A DNA stretch of 64,000 bases from Bacteroidia bacterium. Lineage in GTDB: Bacteria > Bacteroidota > Bacteroidia > B-17B0 > Aurantibacillaceae. The DNA lies in NCBI GenBank assembly GCA_018000995.1, contig JAGNIU010000001.1, forward strand, positions 248,001-312,000. Reading direction: 5' to 3'. The first letter of the stretch is position 1; each line of letters opens with the position of its first letter. The position numbers were made by a program, and so were the translations under genes. Shown one piece after another: positions 1-9,401 of this stretch. A model generated the notes under the pieces. The model made no database searches. It was not told where the DNA came from and was given only the letters and a program-made list of their open reading frames with translations.

Positions 1-1479
1 TTCTTTTCTATACCCAAAATCAACAAGTCTGTCTAATGTGTTTCTATTGGCTAAAACTTTTTTCACTTTCTTTTCTTCATCAAAAAAAACAAAAGGCGAA
101 TTGTCTTCTACCAAGTTAGTATACGGCTGAGTTCTTAAAGCAAAAATATATGGATCGGGAGAATACCATGTAGGATGATGATTAAGTATCCATTTTGCTA
201 ATGGAGTGTGTTGATTCTGGCTCCAATCATACTGATTAAATTTTTGGTGGTACAATATTGTTATCGCTTGTGTAAAAAAGAAATAATGAAACAAACTAAA
301 AGATTTTAAAATATTGAGCTTGTCTGCTAAATAGAAAACGTGAATCATGACAATACAACTTATCCATGAAACATAACGGTTAACAATGGCCATACCGTGA
401 TTCCAGTTGCCCATAGTAGATATGGTTATACTAATGGCGATAATGCACAACGGAAGAAGCAATGAAAAATCAAACGCCGACTTCTTCTGTCTTATATTTT
501 TCAGTTCAATAATTAATAAAGGCAAATAGATTAAAAGTATTAAAGGAATAGCTAAAATTAAGCCTTGATTGACATCAAAATAAAATCCTGTAACTCTGTT
601 CAAGGTAATATACTTGGTGTCTAAAAATCCTGCGTCTTTTATTAAATTGGTTGAATTGTAATTTATTAAATAGAATAAAGGTGGGATGAAAGCAATAGCA
701 CTCAAAGCAGCAATGATGAGAATGTTCTTTTTGTTAAACCCTTTTTCAATTAATGTTGCCAAACCAATAAATCCTACCAATAATACCAAAGGCTGAGTTT
801 GCAAACATACAAGCCCCATAACAAACAACGACCAATAATGTTTTTTATTAAAGAAAAGAACCAAGGCAATTGTTACCAATGAAGCCGAAAACACCTCGGT
901 ATGCTGCCAGCCTAAATACCAGTAGCAGGTGCCAAAACAAAAACAAAGTGCCGCTAAAATTTGTTTGTAAAAATGGAAAGGCGTGAAAAAAAGTAAAACA
1001 ATTGTTGTAAGTATGACCAGAATTGCATTTGTAAAATAAAATGAGCGCAGAGGGCCGTAATGCTGACTAATAGCATAAGACGGTAAATTAATAAGTGAAT
1101 AAAAAAAGAAGTGATAAGAATAGAAATTCTTATTCCTATTCACATAAAATCCTCCCTTACCCTCCCTGAAATCACGTTTCGAAGTTTCAAAATAAACAAT
1201 CAGGTTGTCTACAAATTCTTTTTTATAAAAAACATCCCAGTTGTGATGCTTAACAAATTTTTCTTTAAAGCTCTTAATGTCGCTCGCTTCAATTTTCGGA
1301 CTTAAATGATTGTAAAAAGCTTCAGTCATTAAAATGTACTCAAACCCGTCGCCGGTTACGTAAGGTGTTTTAAAACTGTTAAACGAACGGTACAGATACA
1401 GATAAGAAATCAAAAAGAGCACAAGAATCTTGAGCAAAAATTCTTTATTCGTTATCCGTGAAAAGAGCTCTTTTTTCAT
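1..1479 (-). CDS. Polytopic membrane protein, partial (paralogue of next gene)
   Basis: An open frame runs from the ATG at 1479 to the window edge with no stop (493 codons visible), so the C-terminus is missing. The translation follows the protein at 1543-3285 along its whole visible length. Shared stretches include STMGNWNHGMAI, FLDTKYIT and YLGWQHTE. It has an N-terminal membrane anchor (about residues 13-32) and about ten further hydrophobic helices. By alignment with the neighbour, about 70 residues are missing. The architecture (one long loop after helix 1, then many helices) resembles GT-C-type glycosyltransferases or lipid-linked sugar enzymes. That is an inference only, since no catalytic motif was recognised. 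The 63-bp gap to the upstream paralogue suggests co-transcription. Confidence 0.8.
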   Translation of the reverse strand, partial: MKKELFSRITNKEFLLKILVLFLISYLYLYRSFNSFKTPYVTGDGFEYILMTEAFYNHLSPKIEASDIKSFKEKFVKHHNWDVFYKKEFVDNLIVYFETSKRDFREGKGGFYVNRNKNFYSYHFFFYSLINLPSYAISQHYGPLRSFYFTNAILVILTTIVLLFFTPFHFYKQILAALCFCFGTCYWYLGWQHTEVFSASLVTIALVLFFNKKHYWSLFVMGLVCLQTQPLVLLVGFIGLATLIEKGFNKKNILIIAALSAIAFIPPLFYLINYNSTNLIKDAGFLDTKYITLNRVTGFYFDVNQGLILAIPLILLIYLPLLIIELKNIRQKKSAFDFSLLLPLCIIAISITISTMGNWNHGMAIVNRYVSWISCIVMIHVFYLADKLNILKSFSLFHYFFFTQAITILYHQKFNQYDWSQNQHTPLAKWILNHHPTWYSPDPYIFALRTQPYTNLVEDNSPFVFFDEEKKVKKVLANRNTLDRLVDFGYRKE

Positions 1480-1542
1480 AAAGGGTAAAAGTAATAAAAA
1501 AGCATGAATTTTCCCTTAAAATTAAGGTTAGAAAAGGGGGAC

Positions 1543-3285
1543 TTAGTCCTCATCTTCAGCCTTCTCCCCCAATGAAACAGCGTATTCAGCATCTTTCAGT
1601 AACACTTCTTCTACTGTTAAATTCCAACTTTTCGCTTTTTGATGAATTTGCTCCATCCAAGACGGTGATGTTTGTATTTTTTTAAGTACTGTTTGTATTT
1701 TACGTTCTCTTAACTTATAAAACACTTGTTCTCCGGTAAGTGTACTTTTATAATCACCATCATTTATATAGGCCCAATCAAAATTAAACTTTAATTTATT
1801 TTTCATGTCAGCAATATCATTTGACGAAAAACCATAATCCTTTAAATCATCGATTTTATTGCGATGCACCATTATCTTTTTTACCAGCTTATGATGAAAA
1901 TATATAATGGGAGAAGATTCAGGATTTAAAACACTTCCCGGAGGGACGCGTCCTGCAAAAATCATTGGATCCGGATTATATACTGCCGGATGATTTCTCA
2001 ATACCCATTTTGCCATAGGAGGAAAGCTACCCGAGCTCCAATCAAATTTATTGAATTGCTGATGATAGAACACAGTTATGAATTGCGTCATGAAAAAATA
2101 ATTAAACAAAATTGTTGTCCTTAAATGACTGAGTTTATGGGCCAAATAAAAAGTATGTACCATTACAACAATACCTAACCAAGAGGCATAACGGTTAATT
2201 ATGGCCATGCCGTGATTCCAATTGCCCATAGTGGAGACTGTAATGCTTATGCACAAAACAACCAAAGGAATTAAAATACTAAAATCAAATCCGATTTCTT
2301 TGCGCCACATTTTTCTCACTTCAATAAACACCAACGGCAAATAAGCCAGTAAAATAAATGGTATGGCGAGTATCATTCCTTGGCTGATATCCAGATAAAA
2401 TCCGGATACCCGGTTTGCGGTTATATATTTTGTGTCTAAAAAACCCGCATCAGCAATTAAATTAGTGGTTCCGAAATTTATCAGATAGTATAGCGGCGGG
2501 ATAAACGCAATAGCTGCTAATAAACCATATTTTAAAATTGTTTTAATAGTATAACCTTTCTGTTGCAGAGTTATAAGCACAAATAAACCAAGCAATAAAA
2601 CTAAAGGCTGATTTTGCAGACAAGCAAGAGCCAATATTAAAATGGCAAGGCCATTTTTTTTATTGAAAAGTACAATTAATGAAAGTGCAACTAAGCTCAT
2701 TGTAAAAATTTCAGTATGCTGCCAGCCCAAATACCAATAAGCTGCGCTAAAACAAAAACACAAAGCGGATAAGACTTGATTAAACAAAGTAAAAGGAGTA
2801 AAGAACAAAAAAGCAAAACAAGTAAGAATAACCAAAAGCGCATTTGTTATATAAAAACTTCTTAGTGGGCCACTTTTCTTTGCTAAACAATATGCAGGTA
2901 AATTTACAAGGGAGTAGAAAAAGAAATGTTGACAATGCCATTTCCCGTTCCTATTACAGAAAAAACCCATGTTGGTTGTTTCTTTGTATACGAGCTTTGA
3001 TTTAGGAAAATACTCTATTTGAATATCTAGATTTTTAGGAGCAAAGTCGTTCCAGCCGTGATATTTAGTATATCTCTCTTTGAAGGCAATTAAATCTGCA
3101 GTAGTAATATCCGGACTAAAATGATTTCTTAATGCTTCCGTCATTAAGAGGTATTCTAAGCCATCACCTTTAATGGATGGTTCTTTAAAATCATTAAAAC
3201 TACGGCCGAGGTATAAAACAGAAATGATAATTAATACCAGAATTTTCAGGAGCGTGTTTTTATTTTTCAGAAGATTTTTAATCAT
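1543..3285 (-). CDS. Polytopic membrane protein, GT-C-like, tandem paralogue
   Basis: This is a 580-residue protein with an N-terminal transmembrane helix (about 13-30). A soluble loop of about 100 residues contains GDGLEYLLMTEA, and about ten hydrophobic helices follow between residues 125 and 400. The C-terminal tail of about 170 residues is soluble. No signal peptide cleavage site or named domain was recognised. The acidic pair soon after helix 1 and the multi-helix layout are reminiscent of GT-C glycosyltransferases and mannosyltransferase-like proteins, but this is inference. It lies immediately upstream of its paralogue on the same strand. It is divergent from a GT2 glycosyltransferase at 3381, which would fit a role in glycan or lipid-linked sugar metabolism. 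Confidence 0.75.
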   Translation of the reverse strand: MIKNLLKNKNTLLKILVLIIISVLYLGRSFNDFKEPSIKGDGLEYLLMTEALRNHFSPDITTADLIAFKERYTKYHGWNDFAPKNLDIQIEYFPKSKLVYKETTNMGFFCNRNGKWHCQHFFFYSLVNLPAYCLAKKSGPLRSFYITNALLVILTCFAFLFFTPFTLFNQVLSALCFCFSAAYWYLGWQHTEIFTMSLVALSLIVLFNKKNGLAILILALACLQNQPLVLLLGLFVLITLQQKGYTIKTILKYGLLAAIAFIPPLYYLINFGTTNLIADAGFLDTKYITANRVSGFYLDISQGMILAIPFILLAYLPLVFIEVRKMWRKEIGFDFSILIPLVVLCISITVSTMGNWNHGMAIINRYASWLGIVVMVHTFYLAHKLSHLRTTILFNYFFMTQFITVFYHQQFNKFDWSSGSFPPMAKWVLRNHPAVYNPDPMIFAGRVPPGSVLNPESSPIIYFHHKLVKKIMVHRNKIDDLKDYGFSSNDIADMKNKLKFNFDWAYINDGDYKSTLTGEQVFYKLRERKIQTVLKKIQTSPSWMEQIHQKAKSWNLTVEEVLLKDAEYAVSLGEKAEDED

Positions 3286-3380
3286 ACTTTATCAGCTAAA
3301 AATAAGCAAAAAAAAGGTTCCATTTTCGTTTCAAAACTACTTTTCACTCAAATATAAAACCTTACCTTCGGTTAATTAAA

Positions 3381-4088
3381 TTGAATAAAACAACCAAAAT
3401 ACTCATCATTTTACCCTGCTATAACGAAGAGCAGAGCATTGGCAGTATCTTGCAACAATTAAAAAGCATTAACGTACCCAATTGCGAACTTATTGCCTTG
3501 CCGGTCAATGACGCTTCTACCGATAATACACTTTCAGAAATTAAAAAACACAGCAACCATTATTTAGATTTGCCAGTTAATCTTGGGATTGGTGGTGCCG
3601 TGCAAAGTGGTTTAAAATATGCGCACCAAAACAGTTTTGATGTGGCTGTGCAAATGGATGGCGACGGACAACATCCGCCGTTGGAATTAATAAAAATTAT
3701 TACACCTATTTTAAATAACGACACTGATGTTTGTATTGGTTCACGATTCATTGATAAAGAAGGATTTCAAAGTAGTTTTTTAAGAAGAGCTGGTATAAAA
3801 TTTTTAAGCGCATTAATAAAATTACGTTGTGGGCAAACCATTTCCGATTGCACATCAGGTTACCGTGCGTTTAATAAAAAAGCGATTGAAGAGTGTGTAA
3901 AATATTATCCAAAAAAATATCCAGAACCGGAATCAGCTTTGCATTTAATTAAAAAAGGAATTCGTGTAAAGGAAACACCAGTTATTATGGAAGCGCGAGA
4001 TGGCGGCACTTCATCCATTAGCGGATGGCGTGGCATTTATTACATGTTAAAAGTCTCGTGGGCGATCTTGTTTTTCAGAAAGAACTAA
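3381..4088 (+). CDS. Glycosyltransferase family 2, dolichyl-phosphate mannosyltransferase-like
   Basis: This 235-residue protein has the GT-A fold signature of GT2 enzymes. It has an N-terminal LIILPCYNEEQSI strand-loop, NDASTDNT for nucleotide binding, and QMDGDGQHPP carrying the DxD metal-binding motif. SRFIDKEGF and the later TSGYRAFNKKA are typical of DPM1/polyprenyl-phosphate sugar transferases. There is no C-terminal transmembrane pair, so it is probably peripheral at the inner membrane. The start is the TTG at 3381; no in-frame ATG precedes the conserved first strand. A TAccTTcG -7-like box lies at 3363-3370, so the leader is very short. It overlaps the convergent gene's stop by 4 bp. 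Sugar and lipid acceptor are unknown. Confidence 0.88.
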   Translation: MNKTTKILIILPCYNEEQSIGSILQQLKSINVPNCELIALPVNDASTDNTLSEIKKHSNHYLDLPVNLGIGGAVQSGLKYAHQNSFDVAVQMDGDGQHPPLELIKIITPILNNDTDVCIGSRFIDKEGFQSSFLRRAGIKFLSALIKLRCGQTISDCTSGYRAFNKKAIEECVKYYPKKYPEPESALHLIKKGIRVKETPVIMEARDGGTSSISGWRGIYYMLKVSWAILFFRKN

Positions 4089-5161
4089 TCCTTCACGAAT
4101 TTAGTTCTTGAAATTCCATGACTACTTTCTATTTCAACATAATAAACTCCGTTGGAGTAGTTAGAAATATCAAAAGCGAATTTATTTGAATTTGCCTTTT
4201 TGTCTTCTAAAATGATTTGCCCCAAACTATTAATTAGTCTTATGTTTATGTCCGAAACAGGTCTATTCAAAGTAAACTCAACCTGGCCATTTGTTGGGTT
4301 AGGTTTAACACCAATCGAAAAGTTTTGCTCGTACTCTTTAATCCCTATACAAGCGTCAACACTTTGAGTAATAACAGCACTAACCGGACAGCCAGCGGAA
4401 ACTCCATCAACGGTATAGCTTGTTGTAACAGTAGGGCTAACAATTATACTGTTTCCATTTGACATTGTACTCCAAGTATACGATGATGCACCACTTGCAC
4501 TAATTGTACTTGTTTCTCCGCTACAGATTAAAGTTGATGTAGTAGCAACAGTAATAGAAGGTGCAGCCTGACAACTTCTATTACATGCAAACTCATAGAG
4601 TGTAATAGCGGCATATCCGGAAGGAGCTGTAAATGCAACTTTTATCCAACCATACAAAGTGTCACTTCCATTAAACACGCGTACACCAATAAAATTATTA
4701 AGTGCAAAATATCCCACATTACAATAGTTGATCTCATAGAGATATTGGGTATTATTATACCATTTACCCCTATTTTTAATACTGTCTCCTAAGATTGTTG
4801 GTTTTGCCGCCATTACAGTAATAGTTCCGCAACATAGTGGTGATCCGTTAGTATAGGTACATACTGCTGTATCCTGCATTAAAATTTGATTATTGTTTTT
4901 GGGGGTAATATACGCGCTTCTTTGAGGATTTCCTGAACCTCCGCCTTTATAAGAAACTAAATCGAAGTCAATGATACCATCTCCATTAACGTCAAGTGGT
5001 TTAGTAACCATTGCAGGCAGAGAAGATCCAACAGCTTTATATACAGAATCCGGCACTACATCATGAAAATAATCATTAGTCGTATACTGCCCAGCGATAA
5101 TAAACTGCGCATCCATCTTTGCAAAAGCAATTACAAATAGTAATATGAAAAATTTCTTCAT
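4085..5161 (-). CDS. T9SS type A sorting domain-containing secreted protein
   Basis: This is a 358-residue protein with an N-terminal signal peptide (MKKFFILLFVIAFAKMDAQ). A middle region of about 180 residues is typical of Bacteroidota surface proteins; its DVNGDGIIDFDLV segment is acidic and may bind calcium. A short SprB-like/Ig-like segment follows (CSGETSTISASGASSYTW, then SPTVTTSYTV). The C-terminal domain of about 75 residues (VKPNPTNGQVEF, then GVYYVEI and a terminal KFVKD) is a type A T9SS sorting signal. The protein should be exported by Sec, then translocated and surface-attached or released by T9SS. Its function beyond that is unknown. It is convergent with the GT2 gene, sharing 4 bp. 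Confidence 0.85.
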   Translation of the reverse strand: MKKFFILLFVIAFAKMDAQFIIAGQYTTNDYFHDVVPDSVYKAVGSSLPAMVTKPLDVNGDGIIDFDLVSYKGGGSGNPQRSAYITPKNNNQILMQDTAVCTYTNGSPLCCGTITVMAAKPTILGDSIKNRGKWYNNTQYLYEINYCNVGYFALNNFIGVRVFNGSDTLYGWIKVAFTAPSGYAAITLYEFACNRSCQAAPSITVATTSTLICSGETSTISASGASSYTWSTMSNGNSIIVSPTVTTSYTVDGVSAGCPVSAVITQSVDACIGIKEYEQNFSIGVKPNPTNGQVEFTLNRPVSDINIRLINSLGQIILEDKKANSNKFAFDISNYSNGVYYVEIESSHGISRTKFVKD

Positions 5162-5205
5162 CTAATAAAGATACAAAACAATTTTGAGGGTTCAAATGAC
5201 AATAA

Positions 5206-6696
5206 TCACAACTCTTTCCTCAACCTCGCAACAGGAACATCTAATTGCTCTCGGTATTTTGCTATTGTTCTTCTTGCAATGTTATAGCCTTTTTCTTTTA
5301 AGATGTCGCAGAGGGCGTCATCGGTGAGGGGTTTCTTTTTGTCTTCGTTGTCAACGCAATCTTTTAAAATGCGTTTTACTTCGCGGGAGCTCACTTCTTC
5401 TCCGCTATCCATACTCATCGATTCTGAGAAAAATGTTTTTAATAAAAAGGTTCCGTAAGGCGTTTGCACATATTTACTGTTGGCGACGCGGGAAATTGTC
5501 GAAATATCCATCCCTACTTTTTCGGCAATGTCTTTTAAAATCATTGGCTTCAATTTCGATTCATCACCGGTAATAAAATATTCTTCCTGATATTCCATTA
5601 TCGAATGCATAGCCACCATCATGGTTTGGTGACGCTGCTGTAATGCATCAATAAACCACTGTGCATTTTCAATTTTTGATTTTATAAATCCGGTTGCTTC
5701 TTTGCTACTCTTGTCCTTCTGACGGGAATACTCTTTCAGCATCTCAATATAATCTTTGCTAATTTTTAATTCCGGCAAATTTCTTGAGTTAATACTTAAT
5801 TCAGGTTTTCCATCTACAACTGCAATAGTGAAATCCGGAACAACTTCAGAAGCGGTCATTGCATTTCCTGAACTACCGGGACGAGGATTTAAATGCGTGA
5901 TTTCATTGATGACATCTTTCAAATCTTCATCATCAATATTTAAACGGCGCGTAATTTTTTCGTAATGCTTTCTGGAAAAATCTTCCATCATGTTTTTTAC
6001 AACATCAATGGCTAATAATACTTCTTTAGTTTTATCTATTTTCCGCTCGAGTTGAATTAGTAAACATTCTTGCAAATTTCGCGCACCCACACCGGCAGGA
6101 TCTAATTCCTGAATATGCTTTAATACTTTTTCTATAGTAGGAATATCGGTTGAGATATTATAACTGAAAGCTAAATCATCAACAATTAATTCTATTTCCC
6201 TGCGAATGTATCCGTCTTCATCAATACAACCAATCAAATACAAACCAATAGTGTATTCGGTTTCATTTAAATCGCGTAAACCTAATTGCTGCTCGAGTAA
6301 ACTATGAAAATCCGGACCTTCAACTACAACAAACTCTCTCGAATCATCATCGGCGCCTTTGTTGCTGACATCGTATTTGTAAGAATCAATCTCCTCATCG
6401 CCCATGTAATCTTCCATCTCCACTTTATCATCAATCTTCTCAACTTCTTTTTCCTGAAAATCTTCTACCTCAGCTTCTCCCTCATCACCATTGTCTTCAA
6501 TATCTTCGTTGCTATATAATTCTTCCTCGTCGTTACTGATGTTATCATCTTCTTCGAGGGCTGGATTTAATTCTAATTCTTCCTTTATTTTTTCTTCGAG
6601 GGCAAGCGTAGGCAACTGCAACAATTTCATGAGCTGAATTTGCTGCGGAGAAAGTTTCTGTAATAATTTTAAACTTTGTGATTGCCTTAGTGCCAT
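5206..6696 (-). CDS. rpoN: RNA polymerase sigma-54 factor
   Basis: The 496-residue protein has all three RpoN regions. The Gln/Leu-rich region I (RQSQSLKLLQKLSPQQIQLM) interacts with AAA+ activators. A very acidic region II spans about 45-110. The core-binding domain follows (LDPAGVGARNLQECL), then a helix-turn-helix. The RpoN box ARRTIAKYRE is at about 474-483. Length is normal for Bacteroidota. The start ATG lies 9 bp after the tyrS stop, so the two are probably co-transcribed. Sigma-54 directs -24/-12 promoters that need enhancer-binding activators; no such activator is in this window. Confidence 0.97.
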   Translation of the reverse strand: MALRQSQSLKLLQKLSPQQIQLMKLLQLPTLALEEKIKEELELNPALEEDDNISNDEEELYSNEDIEDNGDEGEAEVEDFQEKEVEKIDDKVEMEDYMGDEEIDSYKYDVSNKGADDDSREFVVVEGPDFHSLLEQQLGLRDLNETEYTIGLYLIGCIDEDGYIRREIELIVDDLAFSYNISTDIPTIEKVLKHIQELDPAGVGARNLQECLLIQLERKIDKTKEVLLAIDVVKNMMEDFSRKHYEKITRRLNIDDEDLKDVINEITHLNPRPGSSGNAMTASEVVPDFTIAVVDGKPELSINSRNLPELKISKDYIEMLKEYSRQKDKSSKEATGFIKSKIENAQWFIDALQQRHQTMMVAMHSIMEYQEEYFITGDESKLKPMILKDIAEKVGMDISTISRVANSKYVQTPYGTFLLKTFFSESMSMDSGEEVSSREVKRILKDCVDNEDKKKPLTDDALCDILKEKGYNIARRTIAKYREQLDVPVARLRKEL

Positions 6697-6705
6697 ATCA
6701 TCCCG

Positions 6706-7980
6706 CTAATTAACCTTACACAAAAAATAATTCTTCTTTCCTTTTTGAACTAAAATATATTTGTTGTTTAATGTATTTCCCATTGTGAGATTCGATTTTT
6801 CATCTTCCCACTTTTGTTTGTTTACACTAACGCCTCCGGCCTGAACCATTTTACGAGCTTCACCTTTACTTGGGAATATTTTAGTTTTCTCTGCTAAAAA
6901 ATCCAAAACCCCAATGCCTGCATTTAATTCTGATTTAGAAATATCGAACATTGGTACGCCATCAAAGACATCTAAAAATGTCGCTTCATCTAACTTCGCT
7001 AAATCTTCTACGCTTCCTTTAAATAAAATTTCTGTTGCAGTTACAGCATCATTAAACTCGTGTTCGCCATGAACACGAACCGTAATATCCTTTGCTAATG
7101 CTTTTTGTAAATGACGCTCGTGAGGAGCAGCATTGTGTTTTGCCTCTAATGCATCAACTTCAGCTTTATCAAATAAAGTAAAATATTTAACATAAGTCGC
7201 GGCATCTGCATCACTCGCGTTTAACCAGAATTGGTAAAATTTATATGGAGATGTTTTTGTTTTATCTAACCAAATATTTCCGCTTTCGCTTTTTCCAAAT
7301 TTAGAACCGTCTGCTTTTTTTATTAATTGAGTTGTTAAAGCAAAAGCTTCTCCACCACTCTTTCTTCTGATTAATTCTGTTCCTGTAGTAATGTTTCCCC
7401 ACTGGTCGCTACCGCCCATTTGGAGTTTGCAGTTTTTGTGTTTGTATAAATGATAAAAATCGTAACCCTGTAATAGTTGGTAGCTAAACTCTGTGAAACT
7501 CATTCCGTTTTCCAAACGGTTTTTTACAGAGTCTTTTGCCATCATGTAATTCACAGAAATATATTTTCCTACCTCGCGAATGAATGTTAAGAATGAAAAT
7601 TCTTTCATCCAATCGTAGTTATTCACTAACTCCGCGCCATTCGCTCCTGAATTAAAATCTAAAAATTTCTCTAATTGTTTTTTGATCCCCGCGATATTTT
7701 TGTTCAGCGCTTCTTCATCTAACAAATTACGTTCTTCTGACTTTCCACTCGGATCGCCCACCATTCCGGTTGCACCACCAATTAAAGCAATAGGTTTATG
7801 TCCCGCTTTTTGAAAACGCAACAAAGTCATTATTTGTGCTAAGCTCCCAACATGCAATGAGTCGGCGGTTGGATCAAATCCAATATAAGCCGTAACTGTT
7901 TCTTTTTTTAACAGGTCTTCGGTACCGGGCATAATGTCGTGCAAAATGCCTCTCCACTTTAATTCTTCAACAAAATTCAT
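6706..7980 (-). CDS. tyrS: Tyrosine--tRNA ligase
   Basis: This is a class Ic aminoacyl-tRNA synthetase that charges tRNA-Tyr with tyrosine. The HIGH-equivalent HVGS is at about 43-46 and the KMSKS-equivalent KFGKS at about 230. Tyrosine-pocket residues lie in the YQLLQGYDF segment, with [10 protein letters not shown] downstream. A C-terminal S4-type RNA-binding domain covers about 355-424 ([15 protein letters not shown]). The ATG at 7980 (MNFVEEL) is preferred; a TTG two codons upstream (7986) is in frame but has no advantage. It is followed 9 bp later by rpoN. Confidence 0.97.
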   Translation of the reverse strand: MNFVEELKWRGILHDIMPGTEDLLKKETVTAYIGFDPTADSLHVGSLAQIMTLLRFQKAGHKPIALIGGATGMVGDPSGKSEERNLLDEEALNKNIAGIKKQLEKFLDFNSGANGAELVNNYDWMKEFSFLTFIREVGKYISVNYMMAKDSVKNRLENGMSFTEFSYQLLQGYDFYHLYKHKNCKLQMGGSDQWGNITTGTELIRRKSGGEAFALTTQLIKKADGSKFGKSESGNIWLDKTKTSPYKFYQFWLNASDADAATYVKYFTLFDKAEVDALEAKHNAAPHERHLQKALAKDITVRVHGEHEFNDAVTATEILFKGSVEDLAKLDEATFLDVFDGVPMFDISKSELNAGIGVLDFLAEKTKIFPSKGEARKMVQAGGVSVNKQKWEDEKSNLTMGNTLNNKYILVQKGKKNYFLCKVN

Positions 7981-8037
7981 AGTCAATTGTTACGGCTAAA
8001 ATTACGAAAAATGTCCTTACAAGCGCCCCGAAAATCG

Positions 8038-8070
8038 GCTTTGTTTTGGATGATGTTTTTTGTATCTTTG
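8038..8070 (+). promoter_or_regulatory. Bacteroidota-type promoter of the toxin-antitoxin pair
   Basis: A TTTG at 8040-8043 (-33 region) is separated by 19 bp from TATCTTTG at 8063-8070 (-7 box), matching the Bacteroidota consensus TTTG/TAnnTTTG. Transcription should begin around 8074-8078. This excludes the in-frame ATG at 8046 as the antitoxin start and supports the ATG at 8082. Confidence 0.7.
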
Positions 8071-8081
8071 GTTTAGAAATT

Positions 8082-8315
8082 ATGAATATTGCTTTAACAA
8101 AATTAGAATTAGCTAAGCAGCTTTTAAATACAAATGATAAAGACATTATCAATCATATTAAAGCCGTGTTTTCGACCCAAAACGAAAATTGGTGGGAAGA
8201 ACTTCCTTCTGAAATAAAGCTATCTATCGAAAAAGGCCTTAAAGAATCTGAGTCCGGGCAAACCATACCTCATGAGCAGGTAATGAAGCGCTACAAGAAA
8301 TGGCTAAAGAAGTAA
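8082..8315 (+). CDS. Antitoxin of a RelE/ParE-type module (predicted)
   Basis: This small protein of 77 residues, with start ATG at 8082 set by the promoter, is largely helical and charged. Its C-terminal segment (SGQTIPHEQVMKRYKKW) is typical of short antitoxins annotated with ParE/RelE partners in Bacteroidota, where the tail wraps the toxin. Its reading frame overlaps the toxin start by 16 bp, giving the antitoxin-first translational coupling usual for type II modules. No clear DNA-binding domain was recognised, so autoregulation is uncertain. Confidence 0.7.
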   Translation: MNIALTKLELAKQLLNTNDKDIINHIKAVFSTQNENWWEELPSEIKLSIEKGLKESESGQTIPHEQVMKRYKKWLKK

Positions 8316-8596
8316 GGTGGACGCCGGAGTCTATTAACACTTTTAATAAAATCATTGATTATATTGAGAGTAAATGGACTCCTCGTGAAGTTGAGAATTT
8401 CATTAATGCGACTGAGATAGTAGTTAGATTTATTTCCGCAAATCCAAAAATGTTTCGAAAAACCAACAAGAAAAACATTCGTGAAGCACTTGTTACCCCA
8501 CACAATTTAATGATCTATAAAATTAACTTGGAAACGATTGACATCCTCACGTTTTGGGATACACGACAACATCCAAAAAAGAAGAGACATAAATAA
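8300..8596 (+). CDS. Type II toxin, RelE/ParE family
   Basis: The 98-residue protein begins EVRWTPESINTFNKIIDYI, the strand-helix start of the RelE/ParE fold. It continues with a central helix (EVENFINATEIVVRFI) and ends in the beta-sheet LMIYKINLETIDILTFWDT, where family members have an R/Y-x-I-x-x-x-x-I-x-I-L-x-F-x-D pattern. RelE members cleave mRNA on the ribosome and ParE members poison gyrase; sequence reading cannot separate these. Its stop lies 1 bp from the convergent hydrolase stop. The upstream overlapping gene is the predicted antitoxin. Confidence 0.82.
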   Translation: MAKEVRWTPESINTFNKIIDYIESKWTPREVENFINATEIVVRFISANPKMFRKTNKKNIREALVTPHNLMIYKINLETIDILTFWDTRQHPKKKRHK

Positions 8597-8597
8597 A

Positions 8598-9398
8598 TCA
8601 TTTCTCAATAAAATCCTTTATCTCTTTGCTCATTTGGGAAATCGCCTCGAGGTTAAGGGTGTGACCGGCGCCCGGAATAATTTTTAGTTGAGAATCTTTG
8701 ATGTTTTTAGCAACCTCCGCTGCCATATGTATTGGAAACAATAAGTCTTTTTCACCCTGAATTACAATCGTTGGTGTTTTTATTTTTTGCAGCTCGTAAC
8801 GGTAATCTTCTCTTTCTTTTGTGGCTTGCATCAGTTTGAATAAAGCTTCTTTTTCACCATTTACTTCCTGACGAGCCTGTTTCATCATCTCAATTGGAAT
8901 CAACGGATTTTTAAAATAATCTTCGCTTAAAACTGAAGGCAACATAATGTCTAACATCAAAGGATAACCCCCTAATTCTAATGCGCGCCACCAGGCAAAT
9001 TCAATAGCATCGTAATACGGCGTTTTATGTGCGAATGTGGAAAGTAAAATTAATTTTTCTAAGCGTTGAGGAAATAAAACCGCAAAATGTTGGGCGACTA
9101 AACTTCCGTAAGATAATCCCGCCATAATAACTTTGTCTTCTTTTACTTCATCCAAAACGGATAACACATCTTTTGCGTGTTGATCAAACCCTCTGCTATT
9201 TCCTGTTTTATCACTTTGTCCCTGGAAAATAAAATCCAACAATACAATGCGGTAATTATCTTTAAAATACGGTGTTGTTAAAATCCAGGCGATTGTACTT
9301 TGCGATAGTCCATTTAAAAACACAATGGTTCTTGGTGCAGAAACATTTCCCTGCACTTCGTAATACAAATTTAAACCGTCGTTAGTTTTACAAAACAT
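8598..9398 (-). CDS. Alpha/beta-hydrolase family protein
   Basis: The 266-residue protein has the alpha/beta-hydrolase fold. The oxyanion region is FLNGLSQST, the nucleophile elbow GLSYGS places the catalytic Ser near residue 96, the acid is in IVIQGEKDLLFP, and the catalytic His is in GAGHTLNLE. A short cap domain lies at about 125-190. It has no signal peptide and is probably cytoplasmic. The substrate is unknown; related proteins include esterases, MenH-like and haloperoxidase-like enzymes. Its start is 4 bp after the LD-carboxypeptidase stop, so the two form an operon. Confidence 0.88.
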   Translation of the reverse strand: MFCKTNDGLNLYYEVQGNVSAPRTIVFLNGLSQSTIAWILTTPYFKDNYRIVLLDFIFQGQSDKTGNSRGFDQHAKDVLSVLDEVKEDKVIMAGLSYGSLVAQHFAVLFPQRLEKLILLSTFAHKTPYYDAIEFAWWRALELGGYPLMLDIMLPSVLSEDYFKNPLIPIEMMKQARQEVNGEKEALFKLMQATKEREDYRYELQKIKTPTIVIQGEKDLLFPIHMAAEVAKNIKDSQLKIIPGAGHTLNLEAISQMSKEIKDFIEK

Positions 9399-9401
9399 TT
9401 T

